NCBI GenBank assembly: GCA_907165135.1
Contig: OU015566.1
Location: forward strand, 6,556,157 to 6,620,156
Direction of reading: 5' to 3'
DNA: 64,000 nt
Source of the DNA: Oikopleura dioica
Lineage: Eukaryota > Chordata > Appendicularia > Copelata > Oikopleuridae
The first letter of the stretch is position 1, and each line of letters opens with the position of its first letter. The translations under genes and the position numbers were made by a program. Shown here piece by piece: positions 11,931-22,575 of the stretch. The notes below the pieces were generated by a model. The model worked only from the letters and a program-made list of their open reading frames with translations, ran no database searches and was not told the origin of the DNA.

Positions 11931-12159
11931 AGCAGTTTATTTTGCTCAAAAATAACTTGTCCCGGGCGGTAGAAAAGCTTTTTAATAATGGAAATCGTGG
12001 GCAAATCCCATAGAATTCACTTTAAGAACTAGAGTTATTCACGACAAATGAAAATTATTTTTTTATATCCGTTTATGAGCTTCGATGCTTTTCCGAAGAG
12101 CTACTGAGATAAATACCAAGAAGCAGAGAGATCAAAAACAATAACGGGTCGAAGACAGC

Positions 12160-14710
12160 ATGATCGAAATTGAAAACTCCCATGGCTCGTTTGCCCCGAC
12201 GAGAAAAGGTTCTAGGGCGAGATGGTTCATTTGCGGGGAGGACTATTTCGTTGCGGTCAAGGAGGCGATAGATTCGGCCAAGGAAGAGATCTTCATCGCT
12301 GGCTGGTGGTTCATGCCCCAAATAGAACTGATACGGACTGAGCAGCGAGTCACGTTGGAGAAATCCCTGAAAGAAGCGGTCCGAAGAGGCGTCAAGATTT
12401 TTATCCTCGTCTTCAACAGTAACTTGGAGTACATCCTCAGATTCACTAGATTCTACACAGCAGTCAAAAGAAAGAACAAGATCTACCGCGAAAACTTGAT
12501 AGAACACATCCGCGCGCAGGGTTCGGTAATTTGAGCTCAAGCTAAAACTCATTTTGGCTAGACGCTCAAATTTCCTCAAATTGAGAACTCAAAGTGACTT
12601 GAGAAATCATTTTGAGAAGATTTGAGAGTTTTGAAAGTTTTGAGTTTTTGGGAGATTTGAGAGTTTTGAGTTTTCAAAACTCAAATTAAGCGAGCGCTTC
12701 CTTGATTGGCTCATGGATCGCCAGAATTGATTTCTCACCCGAGCTCTCATCTCTGAGTTCTCAAAACTCAAATTAAAAAATGTGAGTCTCAAGCTTTGTT
12801 TCCTTGAGTTTTAGCGTGAGCTCAAATTACCGAACCCTGTCCGCGCGGAAAAGACTAAAGCTGGCACGATTGATCAGAGTTCAAAATCAATGTGGATTTT
12901 TGCGGAAGCGGAAGGAGCGAACATTAGTCCATAGATTTTCCCTTCTAATTTTTTCTTCCGCTAATGGGAATGGGAAATTTTGAGCTCTGCTAAAGATGGT
13001 GATATTTATTTTCTGGCCCATCCAGATTTGCGGCTAGCGACAAAAGGAGGCTTTTTAGGCTTGCAATGGATGAATCATGAAAAAATTCTAGTTGTTGATC
13101 AAAGTATGGCGCTGCTGGGAGGCATTGACCTTTGCATAGGAAGATATGGGGAGCACGGCAAATACTCGCTTTTTGACAGCTCAGAGGAGAAATTCAAGGG
13201 AGCTGATTATTTCAATTCATTTGAGAATCCCGACTGGGAAAAGCCTCGAAAAGATTTGAAAAGGTAAGTTTTTTTAATAAATTTAATTGCATTTGATAAG
13301 GATTCCGTATCACGACAATGCTTGCCAAATATTCGGCGAAAGTGCTCGCGATCTCGCCGCGCATTTTATCCAGCGCTGGAATTTTTCGAACGAGAAAATC
13401 AACAGTTTCTGCTGTTTTCGTTTGAATAATACTCCGGCGCTTCAATTAAAATGCATCGAAGCAGACTACAATATCGAGGAAAGATACGGTGGTCATTTCG
13501 ATCTTGCTACGAACGTGGAAAGTATTCAAGGTCAGACAAATGCGATTAATTGCTTCATGTTGAAGGTCATTTTAGTTCTCCGATCTGCTGGAGAATCTTC
13601 AACTGGTCTGAAAGAAAAAGAATGCTCCATCTACAATGCTTACTGTGAAGTTATCAAACATTCAAAACGATTCATTTACATTGAAACGCAATGGTTTATT
13701 TCTGACGCTTCTTTATCTCAAAACTCGAGCAACAGAATACAGAATAAGATCGCGGCTTCGATTGCTTCAAGAATAATAACCGCCTTCGAGAAGGACGAAG
13801 ATTTCAAAGTTTACATTGTGTTGCCAGAAGTAGCTGATTTCTATGGTAAATTCGAAGACCGAAACACCCCAGAACAGGAGCTTTTCTTTCATCTCCAGGT
13901 TTATTTATCAGGCTTACATGAATATCATCTTTTTCTAGCGCCACAGCCTGACAGAAGGAGTTCACTCAATCAAGCATCAGTTAGATCTGTACAACTCAAA
14001 GATGAGTTCAGAAAATCCTGAAAAACAAATCGTTTTCGACAATTACATCACTATCGCCGCATTTCACAAATGGGAAAAACATAACAATGAGCTTTTTCAC
14101 TCGCAAATTTATGTTCATTCAAAACTGATGATCGTTGATGACGAGAGGTGTATAATTGGAAGCGCAAATATTCAGGACAGATGTTTTCTCGGGGACAGAG
14201 ATACTGAAACTTCTGTACTTATCAATGGTTGGAGCAAGTTAAGCTCAACAAAAACGCGTTTTCAGGAAAGGAGTTCTGCAAATCCTTCCGTCTCAAAATC
14301 TGGTCCGTGGCTCTCGGGTCCTTGAACGGCCTGGATCTTTGCCCGAGCAAAGACGAGTTTTTCTTCGATCATTGGAACAAAGTTGCCAACGCCAACTCTT
14401 CCGCTCTTTGGGAAGCCTTCCGCAACTTGCCACACGATTCCATCAAGGTTTAAGAGACGCTCATCTTCAAACCCATCATTTTACTCGTTTCTAGGAGTAC
14501 CTTAACGATAAAGACCCTTCCTGGCAAAAGTGGAAAGAAGAATACGAACACAAACAAAAACTTCCAACAGAGCAAAAACTCGAAGCCCTCAAAGACTACC
14601 AAGGATTTCTCGTCAAATACCAAATTAACTTTGCTTCGAACAACAAAGAAATCAAAACTTCTTCAACAAGTACAGATCTCATTCACAAATTCACTGAAAT
14701 GTTCCTCTAA
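12160..14710 (+). CDS. PLD: Phospholipase D, catalytic core only (no PX/PH)
   Basis: Starts at ATG 12160 with the family segment [16 protein letters not shown], which in PLD1/2 lies after the PX and PH domains; here it follows the start almost directly. Both HKD motifs are present: [16 protein letters not shown] (about 13077) and [20 protein letters not shown] (about 14115). The region RSAGESS...KECSIYNAY and IYIETQWF also fits the family. Exons include ~12997-13262, 13302-13899, 13940-14227 and later pieces ending at TAA 14710. Role by family: phosphatidylcholine hydrolysis to phosphatidic acid at membranes. A MITE at 12517-12839 sits just after HIRA and brings an in-frame TGA, so the gene is either broken or the MITE is spliced out. 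The following junction (CTAAAG on both sides) is also not GT-AG. PX/PH exons were not found upstream. Confidence 0.85.
12517..12839. mobile_element. hAT-like MITE with perfect 8-bp target duplication
   Basis: The ends are CAGGGTTCGGTAATTTGAGC and its reverse complement, the latter closing with CCGAACCCTG. Both sides carry tccgcgcg (12509-12516 and 12840-12847), an exact 8-bp target duplication as made by hAT elements. The interior (323 bp in all) is built of further inverted pieces around gagttttgag and has no transposase. Deleting the element and one duplicate restores the PLD reading frame (HIRAEKTK). Confidence 0.9.
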
Positions 14711-14940
14711 TTAGTAATATACAGTATTTCCATCTAGAATTATTTCCCACGACAGTTTCGTTTGAATGTTTAATTACTGTTGACTTTGTTAATGGCTTGC
14801 TTCATTGTTGTCGAAATTACTCAGCTCACGCTGAAAATAATGAAAGCTCTCTCTCTTTGGCGAGGCATTTTACGATTCATGCCAGCAAGAGTAAATACGC
14901 TTCCTTTGGCGTCAAAAAAGAGAGAAATTAAAACGAATAA

Positions 14941-15360
14941 ATGAAATCCGGGGAGGTGCTTTCTGCGATTCTTTTGATAAGTGGTTTTGGCTTGTGCATT
15001 ACAGGTAGATAATTACAGGGAAATAATCAGAGGTGACAAGTGCTGTTTTCAGCCGCCTCCTTGCTTAGCTGTATCGACTCAAAGTGCAAAGATTGCTGGT
15101 GTAAAAACACAACAGAAGTTCAAGGGGTTATTCTGTTGATTGTAGGAACCGCGCTTCTAGGTACTACCCTCGCCAATATTTCTATTCAAACCCTTTTTCA
15201 AAGGAGTCTACGGAGCAGCAGCTGCAAACGAAGATAAAGTCACTCATTTTCTCCGCTCAACCATTTTAAGACCAAAGAAATCGAAGCAAAGAATAGAAGA
15301 ACAGCAAGAGCAAGATGGAATGATTCAAGAAGAAACTGGTTCGCGAGAGACTTCTTTTAA
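14941..15360 (+). CDS. Small two-TM membrane protein, family not recognised
   Basis: Exon 1 from ATG 14941 (MKSGEVLSAILLISGFGLCI) has a hydrophobic N-terminal helix. After a GT-AG intron come ASLLSCIDSKCKDCWCK, a second hydrophobic helix (GVILLIVGTALL) and, after a 43-nt intron, VYGAAAANEDK. The last exon can be read in two phases: one ends in a short basic tail at about 15360, the other gives an acidic/Gln-rich tail. I cannot decide between them. The short, Cys-rich loop between two helices is the main visible feature. No function assigned. Confidence 0.5.
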
Positions 15361-15419
15361 TTTATTTTTCTTTTGTGAATATTTAATAAATTTAACGGCG
15401 AATGGAACTTTGAAAAGAC

Positions 15420-16310
15420 TCAGTAGGGGTGAAAAACTCGTTGGTAATTCGATGAATGTGTTGGCTTCGGTAGACGTCGTACTTTTCTGATCGAAGCACC
15501 AATCGCACGTGGCTGAAATACTCTTATTTCACGGACTAAAGAGATTTTATACCGTATCAAAAGAAAAGCAAAGCTCGCCGAGCAAAAAGAAAGCACAACT
15601 TTCAAAATGAAAACGTATCGATCACGCATTTCTTCCTTGTTTTCAATAGGCATCTCCGGTAAAGGCCCATAAATTGTCTCCGCGGCGGATTCTTTCTCGG
15701 TAATCATTTGAATGGTTGCTTCTGCATTGGCGACAGAGGGAGTGGTGGTTTCTTTTGGTTCAATTTTATCCCGAAGATGAACAGAAACTTCTTCTATCGT
15801 CCAGTTTTCAAAGTAGCTTTTTACCAAAATAATCGTAAATTTGACATGTGCTAGTCTTTCTTTGCTTCTCTAAATAAATTGTTTATTATTATAATAAATG
15901 AAAGAAACAAGGAAGAAACTTACCCAGATAGCCTGAAGGGACTTTTTGTAAGATTTATTCTTGTGCATGATCAAAGAACATGAATAAACAGTCCCATTTT
16001 TCGACTCAAATGTTCCAGCGGGCTGTCCTTAAAATTATGCTAACAAAACAATTTTAGGCGATTGTTCACCATCGTAGCTTGCTTGAAGCATAAAACCACG
16101 AAAGTCGAATTTTGACAGAATCTTTAGCTCAAAGACATCTTCCTCTTCACTCGGGACTTGCTTCACATGTAGAATATCAGTTTCATGAACCATTTGGCTC
16201 TCGTTATGATGCTCTGGGAACTTTGACAAATTGCAGGGGTCGAAGTTGTACAATTCATAATTCGAATAGCTTGCTCCGATATCGAGAAAAGTTTGCAAAA
16301 GAAAAAGCAT
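15420..16310 (-). CDS. Reeler-domain single-pass membrane protein
   Basis: Minus-strand gene. The first usable Met (16310) starts a signal peptide (MLFLLQTFLDIGAS); an upstream exon is possible because the frame stays open for about 33 more codons. After joining across 39-43-nt introns the protein reads GFMLQASYDGQPAGTFESK, then YSCSLIMHKNKSYKKSLQ, AIW, and a C-terminal hydrophobic segment FILKVVLSFCSASFAFLLIRY with a basic tail. The order Gf.lQA, G..P.GtF, C, H/K.K and W is the Reeler (reelin N-terminal) pattern found in extracellular matrix and defence proteins. The lumenal/extracellular Reeler plus TM layout is seen directly; any role is inference. Confidence 0.65.
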
Positions 16311-16441
16311 CACTATAAATTTTGATATTCCCGAAAAATAAGAATCTTTAGTGCTCCGCTTCGCTTTCTTGCTGATAAATGCAAATAATTCGCATCCGTC
16401 TTTTTCCAAAAATGATTGATTTTATCTTATATAATGGCTTC

Positions 16442-16690
16442 AATCAGGGTTCAAAATCACCTAGTTTTTAGGTGAGGTGAGGTGAGGTGATAAGTACAAA
16501 AAAGGTGCACCTTTAGGTGCACCTAAAAAAGTCCCAAATCTCAAAAATTTTAGGTGAGGTGGGTGAGGTGATAGATTGGAAAAAGGTGCACCTTTCAGGT
16601 GCACCTAAAAAAGACAATTTTTGAAAAGTTTTAGGTGAGGTGGGTGAGGTGATATTCCGAAAAAGGGTGCACGGTGCACCTTTTAGGTGG
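16442..16690. repeat. Three ~80-bp units with GGTGCACC palindromes
   Basis: Units start near 16465, 16549 and 16630. Each contains ttttaggtgaggtg(ggt)gaggtgat, then after a short spacer AAAAAGGTGCACCT and AGGTGCACCTAAAAA in inverted orientation. Inside each unit the GGTGAGGTG run can pair with CACCT. The left border reads cagggttcaaaatcacct, sharing CAGGGTT with the MITE at 12.5 kb. Noncoding. Origin (MITE or minisatellite) is unclear. Confidence 0.75.
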
Positions 16691-16818
16691 TTGATCCTTC
16701 TACCATGATCTGGGGCCTGCTTATGGTGATCTGATTGTGTCTATGGTATGGTATCTGATTCTCTCTAGAATAAAATTTCTGTGTAAGCATAAAAATAAAA
16801 ATTGCGAAGAAAGAGAAA

Positions 16819-17402
16819 ATGTGGCTGAAGTACTCGCTTCTTTTTGCCTGTGCACTTGCTGGAACCTGCAGCACCTTTAATCGTGTTCGATGTGGTCAAG
16901 GGCAAAGCCAAGGTAAAAATATATCGCACTGACCGTTTAAAAAAATGAAAAGAATGGGGAGAATCTGACTGTCTTCAAGCTGGCTGCTGCTGGAACAATG
17001 ATGTCACCGGTAAGTTCCCGGATAAGATTGATAAAAGCTGAATATTTCTTAGAAATCGCCTATCGATGCACGAAAAACGACGAAGATGCTCGAAGAAGCC
17101 TCGAAGCGCGAACGACCAATACAAATTATACCGACATTTTGGCTGAAGTGATCGCCTATCACGACTCCAGAGCTGTCTGGGCTGTTCCTTTCTACACCTC
17201 AATTGTAATTCTTCCAGCTTCTTACAGTGGCATAAGAATAATTTTAGCCTTTCGTCATCATCGCTGCGTTCAATTGGATCAAGAATATTTACCAAGATTG
17301 AAACACTATCAAAGCAAAGTATCTATCATTATTTTTTATAATAAACACTTTCTATTATTTGAAATACAACAAGAGATGCGCTGGATGATATTTTTAATAT
17401 GA
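16819..17402 (+). CDS. Secreted or membrane trefoil (P-type) domain protein
   Basis: Exon 1 (16819-16912) encodes a signal peptide (MWLKYSLLFACALAGTC) and RVRCGQGQSQ. The next exon gives EWGESDCLQAGCCWNNDVT and a third begins EIAYRCTKN. Joined, this is a trefoil domain: the CG...C...GCCW...C spacing fits, with six cysteines in about 40 residues. A hydrophobic segment VWAVPFYTSIVILPASYSG and a basic tail follow, so the product may be membrane-anchored. The 3' end is uncertain because AATAAA-like sequence lies inside the last part of the frame. Trefoil proteins act in mucus and epithelia in vertebrates; the role here is unknown. Confidence 0.65.
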
Positions 17403-17432
17403 AGAAGTAGAAAAAACAGGAGGAAAAATATC

Positions 17433-19395
17433 TTACAACCAGTTGAATCGTTCGAATTGCGGATAGCAGTTCTCTTGATCTCGGCCTCTCTTGGTCGCCT
17501 CTTCTCGCGCATCAATGTGGTTCAGCCAGTCTTTCATGTAGTCGTCCAAATACGCGATGAACTTAATTCTGTCTTCGTTGTTTTCGGGGTTCCATGATTT
17601 GTGGAAAACATTGTGGTTCTCCTCTGGATCGAATTCGATATTGTACAGTTCCTCTGATCCAGGAATGTATTTCATGTTTTCTTTTCGAATGGCGGCATTT
17701 TTCAGATCTGATTCGACTCCGGGAGTGTAAGCATGTGTCAGAATCGGTTTCTTTTTCACTTCGTAGCTGGCTTCGCCTGTTTCTAGGTATGATAAGAGGC
17801 TTCTGCTGTCTGGTGCTTCGTTGCAGCCCAAGTCGTAGTCGATTAAGTCGGCAAGGGTGGCGTAGATGTCGACTGTGGAAACTTGAACCTTTGGCTCGTA
17901 GATGGTTCTTGGCGAGGGTTTTAAATAACATGATAGAAAAATCATCTTTTATTGAGATAAATCTAGCTTTGAGAAAAATCAAGCTTTTTGGACCCTTTCC
18001 TGGGCTCGAATTTCTTCGGATAGCGCCATAAAAATGGAGTCCTATGACTTGCCTCTCCCATTGTATTTTTGTAACCCTAATAATTTGATCGACAACAAGT
18101 CCCTTAATCGACATAAAAAGGCGAAAGTCGAATTCTTTTTTCTATAAGTCGACCAATGCCTTGAGTTCAACAGTTCTTGCCGGTCCACCAGTAGATTCCG
18201 GCAAATCAAGTCGCCATTGACTATGCCCCCAGTTGCTAAGAATTTTCTTCCCAGTTACAGTTGGTCCATTGTCGCACATGAAAATCACGAGAGTATCGTT
18301 CACAATATCATGTTCTTCTAATTTATCAAGAATTTTTCCGACAATCTCGTCCGTCTCCATCACCATTTCTCCAAAGAGCCCTGCTTCCGTCTGATTTCGG
18401 AATCGAGGAGGCGTGTTGAACGGTGCGTGCCCAGATTTCATTCCGTAATAGGCGAAAAACGGCTCTTCGTGATTTTCGTCGATGAAATTTTCGAGTTTTT
18501 GCTCGTCTTTTGCTCGATTTCGCGACTGTCGAAGGACTTCCCAGCGATTGTTTGGCGCATCCATGTTAGATAATAATTATTCAACTGAAATGGATCTGTG
18601 ATTTCTTCTGCGTGACCAGTCGGGCCGAAATAGCCAGTGTAGGGGAAGTTATGGCCACTTGGCGAATAGTTTTCGACCGGAGTTGTTTCTGGATAAGGTT
18701 GGAGCTGAATCAAAGTATCTGCTGGTTCAGTGCTTCTTCCGTTTTCGAAGGATAAGCCGGGGCTGCAGCAAAGACCAGGCTGCGTGTACGCGTAATCATA
18801 GCCGTAAACTTCTGGTTTAGGGTTTTGTGCGTAATATCCGAATTTTTGGTGAACGGTGGCCGTATTCGGAAAGTTCAACAAACCGACTTCTTTCTTGTAC
18901 TCCAACGCTTCTAGCCGGCGGGCGGTGGTTGCTTCGTTATCTTCTCGAGTAGCATTTTCGTGATTTATACCCATCGGGAACGGTTGCTGTTTTCCAAAGA
19001 TTCCTGTCTTGTAGCCCGACTTTTTGAACATTTCACCAATATGCGGCTCGCCTATTTTCGAAGTTCAATAATTTTTTCGATCATAAAGAGTTTCAACAAA
19101 AAATATTCTGAACTTTCGCTTGGTTGATCATTCTAAACTGACTATCATTCATCGAGTACCGCCCGGTCATGAGCATATATCGACTCGGCGAGCAGCGACT
19201 TGAAGCCGAATTCGCAGCTAGAAACTTCACCCCCTCATTACCGATTCTGTCAATATTCGGCGTTGGCACTTTCGCTTCTCTGTTGTAAATTGAAAAATCT
19301 CCGATGCCGAAATCATCGACATTTAACAAGATGACGTTCGGTTTTCTCGCCTCGTTTTCAAGGGCAAAAAGGAAAAAACTTGAAAAAAGCTTCAT
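17433..19395 (-). CDS. Arylsulfatase-family enzyme, secreted or lysosomal
   Basis: Starts at ATG 19395 with a signal peptide (MKLFSSFFLFALENEA). Family landmarks in order: NVILLNVDDFGIGDFS (metal-binding Asp pair), CSPSR in SRCSPSRYMLMTGRYS (formylglycine site), FGKQQPFPMG, MDAPNNRW, PFFAYYGMKSGHAPF, DNGPTVTG, then an exon GYKNTMGEASHRTPFLWR (18069-17988) and a last exon from VQVSTVDIYATLADL to the TAA at 17433. Likely reaction: hydrolysis of sulfate esters after Cys-to-formylglycine conversion. Odd points: the usual GKWHLG motif is replaced by GKQQPF, and two junctions (near 19120 and 17990) fit the frame only with unusual splice ends. Substrate cannot be told from sequence. Confidence 0.85.
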
Positions 19396-20155
19396 TTTTC
19401 AGTTTTTTGAATATAATATTTCATAATGGGGACATAATTGGGGACTATTTTGGCGCTAATGAGCGTTTCGTGAGTTTTGAGAAAAAAACTTAGAGATGAT
19501 ATATTCAAAATAAGTTTCCGTTGTCTAAAAACTAACGTTTTATTTATCGTTACAACAGTATTTTACCGTGGTTTTCCCACTTAAGAGCGTTTTTGCCAAT
19601 ATTTTCCATATTTTTTCATCTGAAAAAATCCCAACTTTAGAGCGTTTTTAGGAATTTTTAATTAATAATTAGAATAACGTTTATTTCAATCTGAAAAATC
19701 ATTGAAAAAAATTGTTTTCTACGCTTTTTTTCAGGTGAAATCATAGCCTCTGATTCAAAGATCGAATTTTTTTATCATAAAATGGTAAAAATGACCTCAG
19801 ATGCATTTTAAGAGTTTTCGAAAAAGTTCATTTTATGCATTTTCATTCATAATTTTTTTCCCACTGTCATCCTAGTTTGATCGTAAATTTTCCAACTTAA
19901 GAGCGTTTTGGTCTACCCTTGTCATCTGAAAAACGCTCTAAAGATGGAAAACGACGGTAATTAGCTCTCAAAAGAAGAATCGATACTTGAGACTTCAATA
20001 ATTCGAAAATATTAGCAAATGACGAAATTATATTTACGTCAATTTAGATGCGTAATTCAGATTTACGCCAAAAAGATTTTTACGAGCATTTATTTCTTAT
20101 AAAACCCGCGATTTTAGTCACCTGTCCCTAAATTACACAAAACTGAAAAATAAAA
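19396..20155. repeat. Intergenic region with dispersed AGAGCGTTTT motifs
   Basis: The core agagcgttt(t) occurs at about 19589, 19640 and 19901, a close variant (tgagcgtttc) lies near 19460, and an inverted copy (aaaacgctct) near 19934. catctgaaaaa accompanies several of them. This suggests a decayed tandem or inverted repeat. No gene is seen before the ATG at 20156. Confidence 0.5.
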
Positions 20156-22328
20156 ATGATCCTTTTTTCTTCTCTTCTCTTAGTCGCAAATGCTGGAAAT
20201 TCCTGCATTCCTTCTCATTTTCACTTCACGGGCAAATATGGAACCGTCAACTCATTTCGAGCAAAAATCATCCATGATAGCACTTACAAAGAGATCGTTC
20301 AAAAGTGCGAAAGTGCGGGTATGAACCTTCCCGAACCAATGACACAGGAGTTCAATGACGCTCTTGTCGAGTTCTGGGTCAGCAACGACCGATGGATGGG
20401 CGATCTCCCAGTCGGAATCGCTGCTGACTGGAAAGCTCTTTCGTCTGGAGAACCAGCTTTATTCAAACAGTTCAAGAGCCCACGACCAATTATTGGCCAA
20501 ATTGATCACTACGCTGTGATGAACAAGAATGGCGAATGGCATGCAGATACGAACGAGGACAGAGTCTTCCCTAGAGCCCTGTGTTTATCCAAAGAGGGAG
20601 GCACAAAATTTGAAGGTCATTCAATTAATGTTAGTGAAAGTCACGATCCCTGCTTTGGCAAAGAAAACTGCGAGACTTTTATCAACTCTTGCGAAACCTA
20701 CCCAATTCCTTCGGACAAAATCTCGACAATCGAGGCAACTGTTAACTTCAAATCGTCAATCGATATTCAATGCAGCCATGGAATGCCGAATGGAAGATGG
20801 TTGAACATCTTTCACATTAGCGCTGGAGGAGAGATAGGACAACCGGGCGATCGCTTCTTCGCTGCATGGAGATTCCCTCATGATGAGCGGTTGCACTTCG
20901 CCCTTGGCGCGCCAGAAGGAGGATTCGCCAAGTACAAAAACTTGAACTGCGTTGATGGCGAATGGAACAAGTACACTCTTGAGCAAAGACAAGTTCCAGA
21001 TTCTCTAAACACCGTGATGCTGATTTTTTCAAGGGACGATGAAGTTCTTCTGACCGGATATTACGGTGTCAAAGATGTCTTCACCGGATCTGTTGATGTT
21101 TTCTTATCAAGAAGACCAAGTTTGAGAGAAATCGCTTCTGACTACGCTGTTCGAAAGTTTTACTACCAAAAATTTCCCGAAATTGAGCCCGAAGAGTGTA
21201 CCAATCGTTCTGACCCATGTAAAGGACTTGAAAATTGCCAAACTTTCATCGACTCCTGCACCTCAAACCCATCAACGACCAATAAAATTGGAACAATCGA
21301 AGCCACTCCGAATTTCAGAACCGCTATCGATGTTCAATGTACACATGGCATGAGTAAAGGACGATGGCTGAATATCTTCCATATGACTCATATGATATGA
21401 GTGCGGGAGGTGAAATAGGAAAGCCAGGTGATCGATTCTTCGCTGCATGGAGATTTCCGAGCGATGAACGACTTCATTTTGCTCTTGGTGTTCCCGAAGG
21501 AGGATTTGCCAAGTATCAAAACCTCAATTGCAATGATGGCGAGTGGAACACATATGTTCTCGAGCAGAAACAAGATCAAGATGACCCGAATGTCGTCGTC
21601 TTGAGCTTTTCTATTGACGGAAATAAAATTGCCTCGTATACTTATGCTACTTCAGCGGTTCTCTCGGAGGTACCAGTTGATGTTTTCTCGTCTCGTCGCC
21701 CTCAACTTAGGGAAATTGCATGGAAAAGCGCTGTTCGAAACTTCTACTACCAAGAATTTCCTGAAATCATACCAGAAGAGTGCACAAATGGCTCCGATCC
21801 ATGTGACGGTCTCGAAAACTGCGAGACTTACATTGACAGCTGCAAAATCACTCCATTTGCTGGAAATCAGATCGCGAAAACAAATGGCTACGATCAATTT
21901 AAAATAACTGCAGAAGTACGATGCACTAATAGAGTCGCTCAAACGTGGGAGAATGTTTTGCATGTCAACACAGGCACTAGTCGCCAAAACTTCGGAGATC
22001 GCTACTTTACGATCTGGAAGAAACACGGCTCATCCAATGAACTCCGAATCGTCGCTCCCGTTCTCGGCAATGACTTCGATGAATTGAACGCGTACGTCAA
22101 TTGCGAAGAAGGATGGCACACATTCACTGTCCAACAGAGCGCTTTCGATGAGAAACAAATGAACGTCGAGATCATTTTTGACGGAGATGTCGTAAAAACC
22201 AACTCGTTCGAAAAGAAGATGTTTTCAACGGCTCCCTGAACGTCGAAGTTGCTTCCAACTTTGGCTGGCCAGCTGCGACAGATCATTACGTCCGAAACTT
22301 CTTCCACCAAGACATGTCAAACGAATGA
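20156..22328 (+). CDS. Secreted CTLD plus repeated beta-sandwich-like modules; two frame breaks
   Basis: Begins with a signal peptide (MILFSSLLLVANAG). Residues about 25-155 look like a C-type lectin-like domain (YKEIVQKCESAG, NDRWMGDLP, W...LF...M..NGEWH...CL). Two long modules follow, each with DPC.G.ENC.TFI.SC, GRWLNIFH, SAGGEIG.PGDRFFAAWRFP and GGFAKY.NLNC.DGEWN, and then a third, divergent module (WENVLHVNTG, GDRYFTIW, NCEEGWHTFTVQ). The modules resemble a lectin/LamG-like beta-sandwich, but I do not recognise the family. The frame breaks at 21385-21398 (14 extra nt) and again near 22215 (1 nt). After both, the homologous sequence resumes and ends at TGA 22328, with AATAAA just beyond. 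It may be a pseudogene, or may contain assembly errors. Confidence 0.65.
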
Positions 22329-22575
22329 ATAATCAGTTATTTTCAATAAATACTCATGAAAACCTGAAACATGAATGAATTTTGTCAATTCTTTATAAGA
22401 ATAAAATTTGGAAACGAGTGCTCAATTGAACCACTCTGATGGCGTTTGCCATACAGACAAATATTTGAACACAACGCATGCAGAAAGACAATCGCGCTTT
22501 CCCTCTAACAAAATATTCTGCAGAAAGAGAAAAGGTTTTCGGGCGAAAAGAAGACGTCATTTTCGAATAGCTAGA

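Noticed and set aside
17594-18031. Plus-strand frame opposite the sulfatase 3' exons
   Set aside because: Antisense shadow; no domain or splice signals.
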